This document shows positions 26,507 through 35,100 of a stretch of 64,000 nucleotides of DNA, piece after piece. The position numbers and the translations under genes were made by a program. Source of the stretch: VFJQ01 sp044226525 (GTDB lineage Bacteria > Verrucomicrobiota > Verrucomicrobiia > Chthoniobacterales > Chthoniobacteraceae); NCBI GenBank assembly GCA_044226525.1, contig JBGAGV010000012.1, forward strand, positions 62,001 to 126,000, in the 5' to 3' direction. Within the stretch, counting starts at the first letter, position 1; every line of letters starts with the position of its first letter. The notes beneath the pieces were generated by a model. The model was given only the letters and a program-made list of their open reading frames with translations, searched no databases and had not been told where the DNA came from.

Positions 26507-27601
26507 TTAGCTCCGCACCGCACGCTCGGGAAAGAGCGCAAGGATAGCCGATTCATCCGCCGCGCAGACGCCGCGTTCGGTGATGAGGCTGGTGACGAGG
26601 CGCGCGGGGGTGACGTCGAAACCGGGATTGGCCGCGGGGCTCTCGGCGGGGGCGATAAGGACTTCGCCGCGGGTGCCGTTTTGCCAGCCATCGACCATTT
26701 TCACTTCGCCGGCACCGCGGTCTTCGATGGGGATTTCGCGCAGGCCATCGCGCATCTGCCAGTCGAATGACGATGATGGCAGGGCGACGTAGAAAGGCAC
26801 GTCGTTGTCGCGCGCGGCGAGGGCCTTGAGATAGGTGCCGATCTTGTTCGCTACATCGCCCGTCCGCGTGGTGCGATCGGTGCCGACGATGACGAGATCC
26901 ACCTGCCCATGCTGCATGAGATGGCCGCCGGCGTTGTCCACGATGAGCGTGTGCGGCACGCCGTGCTGAGCGAGTTCCCAGGCGGTGAGCTTCGCGCCCT
27001 GGCTGCGCGGGCGCGTTTCATCGACCCACACGTGGACACGGATACCGGCATCGTGCGCAGCGTAGATCGGCGCGGTCGCCGAGCCGTGGTCAACGAAGGC
27101 CAGCCACCCGGCGTTGCAGTGCGTCAGCACATTGACGGGCTTACCGCCTTTGCGCCTGCTGATCTCGGCGATGAGCGGCAGGCCATGTTGGCCGATCCGA
27201 CGGCAGAACTCGGCATCTTCGTCGGCGATTTCGGCAGCGGTCGCCCGAGCGGCGGCAACTTTGTCGACGGTAGCACTCATGGCAGCGAGTTGACGATCGA
27301 CAGCCCAGGCGAGATTCACCGCCGTAGGGCGAGTCGATTTCAGCAAATCACCCGCACGTTGCAGCCACACCTTGTCCGTGGACTCCAGGGCGGCGAGATA
27401 CATGCCATACCCTGCGGTGGCTCCGATGAGGCCCGCGCCGCGCACGTGCATCTCGGCAATGGCGCGAGCAGCTTCCGCAACCGTGCGCATCTGCTCGACG
27501 ATGAATTCGTGAGGCAGTGGACGCTGATCGATCAACTCCACGACGCGATCGTCACCGGTTTTCAGCCAGATCGTGCGGTAATGTCGGCCATGAACGTTCA
27601 T
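26507..27601 (-). CDS. mtnA: S-methyl-5-thioribose-1-phosphate isomerase
   Basis: 364-residue MtnA/eIF2B-alpha-like isomerase, which converts methylthioribose-1-phosphate to methylthioribulose-1-phosphate in methionine salvage. 'AAEMHVRGAG'-like 'AIAEMHVRGAGLIGATAGYG' is at residues 48-66, the catalytic Cys162 lies in 'LTHCNAGWLAF' and the catalytic Asp242 in 'VGTDRTTRTGDVANKIGTY'. The stretch after the Cys (WLAFVDHGSATAP) differs from the common 'ALATGGYGTAL', as in a divergent MtnA branch that may also act on deoxyribose phosphates. ATG 27601 gives the normal length. No other salvage genes are in the window. Confidence 0.88.
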   Translation of the reverse strand: MNVHGRHYRTIWLKTGDDRVVELIDQRPLPHEFIVEQMRTVAEAARAIAEMHVRGAGLIGATAGYGMYLAALESTDKVWLQRAGDLLKSTRPTAVNLAWAVDRQLAAMSATVDKVAAARATAAEIADEDAEFCRRIGQHGLPLIAEISRRKGGKPVNVLTHCNAGWLAFVDHGSATAPIYAAHDAGIRVHVWVDETRPRSQGAKLTAWELAQHGVPHTLIVDNAGGHLMQHGQVDLVIVGTDRTTRTGDVANKIGTYLKALAARDNDVPFYVALPSSSFDWQMRDGLREIPIEDRGAGEVKMVDGWQNGTRGEVLIAPAESPAANPGFDVTPARLVTSLITERGVCAADESAILALFPERAVRS

Positions 27602-27659
27602 GTGGATCGGTTGTGTTTCCGCGAGACGACCGCGAGAGCAATGCCGTAATTTCCAAAAA

Positions 27660-27740
27660 CCGCAGAGCCTCGCGCGGAGGACTCTGGGGACAAACGATGG
27701 ACATCCCGCTGCACCTTTGCGTTCTCCGTATCTTTGCGCT
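27660..27740. repeat. Degenerate copy of the 'gcagagg' dispersed repeat
   Basis: Between mtnA and the divergent gene at 27753. CCGCAGAGCCTCGCGCGGAGG lies at 27660-27680 and a CCTTTGCGTTCTCCGTATC stretch starts at 27714. It resembles, imperfectly, the elements at 48974 and 53558 ('acgcagagg ... cctctgcgt'). I call it a decayed copy with low certainty. Confidence 0.35.
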
Positions 27741-27752
27741 GAAGTGGGCTGC

Positions 27753-28523
27753 ATGCCGTCATCGTCCCTGTTTCCAATCGCCCTCGCCCTGCTGGCCTTC
27801 GGCATCTCCGCCCACACTGCCGAGTGTAGTGCCTCGAAAAGCGAACCCCGCATGGCTCCCGCCGGCCTCAACTTCACTACGATCACTGTGCAATCGGACA
27901 CAGGTTCGGCCCGTTTGCACGTCGTCACATTTTCCGCCAAAACCCATAGCTTCGCGCTCATGGATGATCCGGCGAACGCTTATGATCTCGCCTCCGCCTC
28001 TCGCAAGCGCGGCGCCGCCGCCGCGGTAAACGGCGGCTATTTCCAGCCCGACCGAACCCCGCTGGGCCTTCGCGTGCGGCAGAGTCAGGAGATCCACCCG
28101 CTCGAACGCGCCAAGCTGCTCTCCGGCTTGCTTACGGTCAGCGGTGACCGCATTGCTCTCTTGCGGGTCAGTGAATTTAAACGCTCGGCCGCGTTGCGCG
28201 AAGCTGTGCAGTGCGGCCCTTTCCTCGTCGATGGCGGGAGACCCGTCGCTGGCTTGAACGCCACGCGCACCGATGCTCGCACCGCCATCATTGGCGATGG
28301 GACTGGTCATTGGGGCCTTGTGGTCAGCGATGCCGTCTCACTCGCCGATTTTGGCGCCATCCTCGCCACGCCCGGAATCGTGCCGGGCATAAAGATCACC
28401 CGTGCGCTCAATCTCGACGGTGGCTCTTCTACCGGCCTGTGGGTGGCGGGCGATCCCCCGTTCTATCACCGGGAACTGCGCAACGTCCGCGACTTCGTCG
28501 CGATCGTTCCCAAGGCTCCGTAA
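27753..28523 (+). CDS. Secreted phosphodiester-glycosidase (NAGPA)-like protein
   Basis: 256-residue protein with a signal peptide (MPSSSLFPIALALLAFGISA). The core resembles the NAGPA/exopolysaccharide phosphodiester glycosidase domain: 'AAAVNGGYFQPDRTPLGLRV', 'AVQCGPFLVDGGRPV', 'ARTAIIGDGTGHWGLVVSD' and 'RALNLDGGSSTGLWVAG'. These N-G-G-Y-F, Q-x-G-P and N-L-D-G-G-S-S motifs are the family hallmarks. The enzyme would act outside the cytoplasm, removing sugars linked by phosphodiester bonds. ATG 27753 is taken at the signal peptide. Confidence 0.82.
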   Translation: MPSSSLFPIALALLAFGISAHTAECSASKSEPRMAPAGLNFTTITVQSDTGSARLHVVTFSAKTHSFALMDDPANAYDLASASRKRGAAAAVNGGYFQPDRTPLGLRVRQSQEIHPLERAKLLSGLLTVSGDRIALLRVSEFKRSAALREAVQCGPFLVDGGRPVAGLNATRTDARTAIIGDGTGHWGLVVSDAVSLADFGAILATPGIVPGIKITRALNLDGGSSTGLWVAGDPPFYHRELRNVRDFVAIVPKAP

Positions 28524-28608
28524 CCCGGACTTTTCAAAGCTGATGTCCATCCAAACGCACCGCTTCATCACGCTGGCATTTTTCCGCGTGCATAGTAGCG
28601 CAGGAGTC

Positions 28609-29757
28609 ATGAAGCCTTGGCTCATCCTCCTTTTCGCCACCGCCTTCGCCGCCCGGGCACATCCCATGTTGCAAAACGCGATGTGGGTGGTCTTCGCGCC
28701 CGATCGTGTGCGCGTAGCGGTGAATGTCTCGGTGAAGGAAATCGCCGTGGCGCAGCAGATGAAAGAAGCATCCGACGGTTCGTTCGACGACGCGGCGCTC
28801 GATGCCGCCGCACAGAAACACGCCGACTATCTGGTATGTCACCTCACCTTGCGCACGCTGGATCGCGACCTCGCAGGTCACGTGGACAAGGTTACGCCGC
28901 CCGTCCTCTTCGCCGGCGCTCCGGAGCAGACGTTTTTCCAATACGAGATCGCTTATCCGCTCCCTGCTGGCGCGCATCCGCAAACGGTTTCCTTTCGGCA
29001 GGATATGCTCCGCGAGTGGCCCTACGCCCCCGGCCAATCGTGGGATGTGAGCTACGTCATGCGTCTCAAGCGAAGCGATCTGCCGGACGTCAGCACCGGC
29101 CTCCTCCGCGCGCAGGCCGCGCAGGATTTTCCCACTGGGTGGAGCGATCCCGGTGCCAAACCGCATGCCGCCACCACGAATCACGGTTCATCTTTCACCG
29201 CGTATCTTCAGCACGGCATCATGCACATTCTCACGGGCTGGGATCACCTGCTCTTCGTCACCGCCCTGGTGCTCGCAACGATGACGTTCTGGGAAATGTT
29301 CAAGGTCATCGCGGCCTTCACTCTCGCGCATACCCTCACGTTAGCCGTATCGGTGCTGACCGGCTTTCGCCTGCCGGATCTTTTCGTCGAGCCCGTCATT
29401 GCCGGCAGCATCGTTTTTGTGGCGCTGGAAAATATCATCTTCCCACAACGCACTCGCGGCTGGATGCGGCTGGCCGTCGCTTTTGGGTTTGGCCTCGTGC
29501 ACGGGCTTGGCTTCGCGGGTGGCCTGCGCGACGCGATGGCCGATCTCGGCACCAGCGCCATCGTTATCGCCCTGCTCGCCTTCAGCCTCGGCGTGGAGAT
29601 CGGGCACCAGATCGTCGTGCTTCCGACCTTCGGCCTGCTCCGCCTCGGCACATGGAAATTCGAGGCTCCTTTCCGCGCTGCGGCGCTGCGCTACGGCTCC
29701 ATCGCGATTTCTCTCGCTGGCGGTTATTATCTCTTGCACGCCTTGCACGGCGCGTAG
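28609..29757 (+). CDS. HupE/UreJ-type membrane protein
   Basis: 382-residue protein with signal peptide (MKPWLILLFATAFAARA), an extracytoplasmic domain of about 180 residues, and a C-terminal membrane domain of about seven helices. The family signature is 'YLQHGIMHILTGWDHLLFVTALV' split over residues 202-225, then 'FKVIAAFTLAHTLTLAVSVL' and 'FGLVHGLGFAGGLRD'; the histidines suggest metal binding. Relatives of HupE/UreJ are linked to nickel or cobalt handling, but this long form is also found without such enzymes. It converges with glgE 29 bases away. Confidence 0.82.
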   Translation: MKPWLILLFATAFAARAHPMLQNAMWVVFAPDRVRVAVNVSVKEIAVAQQMKEASDGSFDDAALDAAAQKHADYLVCHLTLRTLDRDLAGHVDKVTPPVLFAGAPEQTFFQYEIAYPLPAGAHPQTVSFRQDMLREWPYAPGQSWDVSYVMRLKRSDLPDVSTGLLRAQAAQDFPTGWSDPGAKPHAATTNHGSSFTAYLQHGIMHILTGWDHLLFVTALVLATMTFWEMFKVIAAFTLAHTLTLAVSVLTGFRLPDLFVEPVIAGSIVFVALENIIFPQRTRGWMRLAVAFGFGLVHGLGFAGGLRDAMADLGTSAIVIALLAFSLGVEIGHQIVVLPTFGLLRLGTWKFEAPFRAAALRYGSIAISLAGGYYLLHALHGA

Positions 29758-29786
29758 CCCCCCCGGGCGCTGTCGCTCCACCGCCG

Positions 29787-32042
29787 CTATGTAAAATAAT
29801 CGAAATCGCGCTCACTCCCGAGTTTGCGGCGGACACGAAAAACGTGGGCGGGATGTTCGTGTGGATTGAGCCGGACAAAATTCTTCCGGCCAGTCCAATG
29901 GTAACGCTCGCCGGTGAGAAGATCGTGCGCCTGGTAAGTCTCCCATTCGCTCAGGCCGAAGTCTTCCAGTGGCACGGTGATGAACGCATCCTGCGTGTGA
30001 AACGGATCGAGGTTCACGACGATGAGCAGGCAATTGTCGCGCGCGACGGTGGTCTTCGCGTAAGCGATGACGAGATCGTTGTCGCACGGCACGAAACTCA
30101 GGTTGCGCAACTGCTGTAGCGCGCGGTTTTCCTGGCGGATGCGGTTAAGGCGCCCGATGAGGTGCTTGATGTTGCCGGGCGCATTCCAGTCGCGTTGCTT
30201 CCACTGATACTTCTCGCTCTCCCAGTATTCCTCCTTCGCGAGTTGCTTGTAATCGTGATCGCAGAGACTGAGGAAATGCCGCACGTCCCGCCCCGCATCG
30301 AAATCCGCGCGCCACATTCCCGCATTTTCGCACAGCTCGAATCCCGAATAGATCCCGTAGGTCGGCGCGAGGGTGGCCGCCAGCACGGCGCGCACGCAGA
30401 ACGCCGGACGCCCCCCAAATTGCAGGTAGCTCGGCAGAATGTCGGGTGTGTTCGGGAAAAGATTCGGCCGCATCACCTCGGCGACTTCGCCGGTCAAATC
30501 CGTGAAATAGCCGGTGAGACCCTCCTTGGTGTTGCGCCAGGTGAAGTAGGTATAGCTCTGCGTGAAACCAGCCCGTGCGAGCACGCGCATCATCTTCCCA
30601 CGCGTGAAGGCCTCGCTCAGAAAGAGCGCATCCGGAAAACGGCGCTGCACGCGACCGATCATGTATTCCCAAAAGGCCACCGGTTTCGTGTGCGGGTTAT
30701 CCACGCGGAAAATACGCACGCCGTGCTCGCACCAGAATTCGATCACGCTCGTCAGCTCATCCCAGAGCGCGCGCCAGTTCCGGTTATGATAGTTGAGCGG
30801 GTAAACGTCCTGATACTTCTTCGGTGGGTTCTCCGCGTATTTGATCGTCCCGTCCGGCCGCTGGTAAAACCACTCGGGATGTTCCGCCACATAAGGGTGA
30901 TCGGGCGAGCAATTCAGCGCGAAATCCAGCGCCACTTCCATTCCACGCGCGCGGATTTCACCGACCAGCCAGTCGAAATCCTTCAGTGTGCCAAGCTCTG
31001 GCGCCACGTCTTTGTGCCCCCCACCATTCGGGCATTTCTGGTGTCGATTCCCGATCGCGTAGGGCACGCCTGGCTCACCCGGCTCGCAGGTCACGGAGTT
31101 GTTCCGCCCCTTCCGCGCGGTCACACCCACCGGGTGAACCGGCGGAAAATAGATGACGTCGAAGCCCATCGCTTTCGCGTCGTCCACGCGCCCGAGGCAG
31201 TCGCGGAATGTCGAGCCCTTGTCGCCGCGGCCTTCCGCTGAGCGGGGGAAAAATTCATACCATGAACCGACGAGCGCGCGCTCGCGGTCCACCCACACGC
31301 GAGGATATTGCGGCGTGAATGAGCGCGGCGCGGGTGCGGACGCAACCGGGGCCGGCTCCTCGACGGCCACCTTCTTCTTCGAGCGCGACTTCGGTTTCTT
31401 CCCCACCGGTTTCAGCGGGAGTCCGTCCTCGACCGTTCCGATCAGTTCCCCCGCATTCAGCAAAAACTCCGTGGCTTCGCTGCGGTCAGCATAGCTCGTC
31501 ATCAACGCCTCCAACTCTGGATCATGCGCCAACGCATCGACACGGTCGGGCGTTCCGGCACGAATGTCGGCGGCAAAGGCTCGCAGCCGATCCGCGTCCC
31601 GCTGTTGCCCGGCGGCCACCGCACGCAGCCCGGCCTGTTCGATGAATTGCGCGCCTTCCAGCGTTTCGCTGGTCAGGTTCGGCTCGCCCGCCCGCCACTT
31701 GGTCGAAAACTCATGCTGCCACGACCGGAAACTGTCCCCCCACGCCTCGATCGTCACGTCGTGAAAGCCCACATCGAAAAAGGAACAAGTCCCCCGCCAG
31801 CGGTCCTTATTCCACGGGTCGATGCAGATCATCGGCGTCTCGTGCCACTTCGCCGCCCCGGCCACACGCCATTTCACCAGCGCCACCACCACGTCGTGCC
31901 CATCCTTAAAAACGTCGGCTTCGATGGTGAGATCCTCCCCCACGGCACGTTTGACCGGATATCGCCCCCCTTCGACGAGGGGCGTGACATTTTCGATGAC
32001 GACTGTGGGCGGATGAAGGCTCATGACCGTCTTCACTTTCAT
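29787..32042 (-). CDS. glgE: Alpha-1,4-glucan:maltose-1-phosphate maltosyltransferase
   Basis: 751-residue GH13_3 enzyme that adds maltose from maltose-1-phosphate to alpha-glucan. An N-terminal beta domain (residues 10-120) and helical segment precede the barrel. Barrel motifs: 'VIYFPPVHPVG', 'EVALDFALNCSPDHP', the nucleophile Asp448 in 'VRIFRVDNPHTKP', the acid/base Glu477 in 'LFLSEAFTR', and 'APTYGIYSGFE'. Residues 212-240 are an unusual Lys-rich then Ala/Pro-rich linker (KKPKSRSKKK, EEPAPVASAPAP) between the helical part and the barrel. ATG 32042 is used; Met7 is an alternative. No treS, pep2 or glgB is in the window. Confidence 0.93.
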   Translation of the reverse strand: MKVKTVMSLHPPTVVIENVTPLVEGGRYPVKRAVGEDLTIEADVFKDGHDVVVALVKWRVAGAAKWHETPMICIDPWNKDRWRGTCSFFDVGFHDVTIEAWGDSFRSWQHEFSTKWRAGEPNLTSETLEGAQFIEQAGLRAVAAGQQRDADRLRAFAADIRAGTPDRVDALAHDPELEALMTSYADRSEATEFLLNAGELIGTVEDGLPLKPVGKKPKSRSKKKVAVEEPAPVASAPAPRSFTPQYPRVWVDRERALVGSWYEFFPRSAEGRGDKGSTFRDCLGRVDDAKAMGFDVIYFPPVHPVGVTARKGRNNSVTCEPGEPGVPYAIGNRHQKCPNGGGHKDVAPELGTLKDFDWLVGEIRARGMEVALDFALNCSPDHPYVAEHPEWFYQRPDGTIKYAENPPKKYQDVYPLNYHNRNWRALWDELTSVIEFWCEHGVRIFRVDNPHTKPVAFWEYMIGRVQRRFPDALFLSEAFTRGKMMRVLARAGFTQSYTYFTWRNTKEGLTGYFTDLTGEVAEVMRPNLFPNTPDILPSYLQFGGRPAFCVRAVLAATLAPTYGIYSGFELCENAGMWRADFDAGRDVRHFLSLCDHDYKQLAKEEYWESEKYQWKQRDWNAPGNIKHLIGRLNRIRQENRALQQLRNLSFVPCDNDLVIAYAKTTVARDNCLLIVVNLDPFHTQDAFITVPLEDFGLSEWETYQAHDLLTGERYHWTGRKNFVRLNPHEHPAHVFRVRRKLGSERDFDYFT

Positions 32043-32167
32043 CCACGCAGGGGCGAGGCAGCAAGAGCGATTGCCAACACCGCCAAGGTAATTTCTCGCT
32101 GACCGTCGGACCCCGGCGAGACGACATTTCGCGTGACAGGGAAGGTCAGGGAAAACATTAATTGCCC

Positions 32168-35100
32168 ATGAACCCCAGTCGTCGATCCGTCGGTTCGAAG
32201 CTGCGCCACGTTCTCGCTCGTGCCCTTGGCGCCATCTGCACCCTGGCCTTCTTCGCCCCGTCGGCGGGCCGCGCCGTAACGGACGCCGAGAAACCCACCT
32301 GCAATATCAAGGCTTTCTATACCCAACCGGGTCCCGGTGGTTCGACGAAGTTTACCTTCGTCGTGGAAGCGAGCGACGATGTCGCGGTGCGGCGGCTTCA
32401 GTATCGTGCCTCGGTCGGGGGCGGCGCGCCTGGAGCGTTTCGAAATTATCCCTACGTGCCGGGGACGCGGATTACCTATACCGTCAATTGCAGCGCGTTT
32501 TACATCGAGTTCCGCTCGGTCGATACGGCTGGGAAGATTTCCCCCAGCGTGGCCAGGTCCTTCGTCGCCCCCTTTCCACGCAAGCCCATCCCCAGGCCCG
32601 AGCCATTCTTTGAAAAGGTGAAGCTCTTCACCAGCGGAGTGTCGGAAATCAAGGATGCCGCGGCGGCCGATGTGAATGGCGATGGGCACGCAGATATCGC
32701 GCTGGCGGATTTCGATGACAAACGGGTGAGGGTGCACCTCGCCGGCGGGGCGGCACTGAACGGCACACAGATCGACCTGCCATTTTCCGAGGGCCCTCAG
32801 GCGCTGGCTTTTGGCCGGATTTTCGGCCCGAATGGTTCCGCGACCAACGACTCGCGACCGGACTTGGTGACGACCGTGGGCACAAAGGTGCGAATCCTGA
32901 TCAACAACGGCTTGGATGGAGGGAATGTCGGTTTCTCGAGTTCGGATGTGGTGCCTTTCATCCTGCCGGACAGCACATTCTACTACACGGTCACGACGGG
33001 GGACGTGAATGGCGATGGCTACGACGACATCATCGCCGGCGGCGTCTATGGTTTTCCGACGTTCGGCACGGTGGATGTGATCCTCAACAAAGGCCCGGTG
33101 TCCGACGGCATGGGTGGTTTCAAGCACGGCGGATTCGAAGCGCCGGTGCAGATCCAGACGGGGCTGCGCATCGAGCAAGTGCTCCTGGCCGACATCGACG
33201 ACGACGGCGACCGCGACATCGTCGCCGCAGACAACGCCAATAAGATCGTGGCAACGCTGTTGAACCAAGGCAACGGCACCTTCGCCTCACCCGTGGAGCA
33301 TACGACAGCGCTCAAGCCCGAGGCGATCACGGTGGGCGACATGACGAACGACGGCTACATCGATATTGCCGTGTTCGGGTCGGATTTTACGGGCAGTTCC
33401 ACCCGTGGCGGCTTCCAGTTGCTGCGCAACACAGCCGACCCCATGGCAAATTTCGGCACCTTCGTCGATGCGGGGGCGAAATTCTTCCTCACGCTGCCGA
33501 TCCCCAATCCAAACGTCTTTTTCCCGGGCGATATCGCGATCGCCGATCTCACGCTCGATGGCATCCCCGAAGTGATCATGGCCAATCACTACAACGACAC
33601 GATCGATATCTATCGGTTCGCCGTCATCCGCGATGCGGACACCGGGGAATTCGGGACGTTCATCGAAGAAGGGATGGATCGGCTGACGGGGATCGATGGG
33701 CCGATGAAGTTTGCGATCGGCGACCTCAACAAGGACGGCAAGCCGGACATCGCCGTTGGCAACTACAGCACGGACCAGTTGGCGATCTTTCTCAACAACA
33801 AGGGCAAGACCGACAGGACCAACCCGCTATCGCTCAAGATCAAGACAACCTCGCTGAGCTTCGGTAGCGCCTTCAACACTCTGCCCGACGACGAGATCAC
33901 CCTCGACCTCACCTACTCGAACGACAGCTTCAACGAAGTGACCAACGCAGTGCTCACCTGCACGCTGCCCGCCGGGATCGAACTGCCCCAGGAAGCGCCT
34001 TATTTCAGCGACCTCAACGGTGACGACATGGATGACAACTACGGCTTCAAGCTGGTGTTCTCCGGTTCAGACGTCACAGCGGTGTCATGGGATCTCGGCA
34101 CGCTGGGGATCAATGACGGAGGAGTAAAACGATTCAAGGTGCACGTGCCGGAAGAAACCCTCGTGGGGGCAAAAATTCAGCCGTTCAAGGCAAAGCTGCG
34201 CACGGATGGCGGCTCGAAAACCGCCGCGTCTCGAGTGTTCAAGACTCTCTCCACCCTCGCCTATAGCGTGACCATCGATCCGCCGACCAAAACTACCGCC
34301 GTGCCCGGTGAGGTGCTTCGTTATGTGCTGCGGGTCAAAAATCGCTCGCTTGCTCCGGCAGGCATCACGGACGCGAAGCGCCTCAAGTATTTCGCCCGCG
34401 ATGTGAAAGCCATCGTGAACAAGCCCGATGGCACGGCGATCTCGTTCGCGGGGGGCGGAGATACGCCGGGCTTCGTCAATGCCGCAGATCCAAGCGTTCT
34501 CATCAACCGCATCGATGCCATTACCGGCGCGACCGCTACACCGCCCGTCCAGCCGCCCTTCCAAACCGGACCGCGCATCGCCATCAACCCACGCGTTTCC
34601 GATGACCGCCAGCTCATCGGCTACTGGCTCGGAGCGATGGCTCCCGGTGAGGAATCGTTCATGCGTTTCTCCGTGCAGATTCCCTATGACCAGGCCCCGG
34701 GTGCCTTGGACAATCTCATTGCGTATGGCCGCTTCAATGTGACCCAGAAAGCGAAGGGGAATCAGCCCGAGGGAGCGGCAAACCACATCATTGCCGCGCC
34801 TCTGACCATCGGTGCCCTCGCGGAAAATGCCCCGCGCCCGATCCTCACGCTGAGTCTGCGGCAGGAGACGGCTGGCTACGAACAAAGCGGCATCGGCCTC
34901 ATAACCAAAACCGCCGGCACGGTCGCCGATTCCACCCCGCCGGCCACCGGTGTGCCTGCACTGAAAACCAATCAGATCCGCTACTTCGCCACCTACGAGA
35001 ATCGCGGCGCCGTTACGGCCAATAGTCTGCGGGCCACCTTTTCCATCCCGAACGGAACAAAACTCGACAAAAACTCCGTGGTCATCAACGGCGCGAAAGT

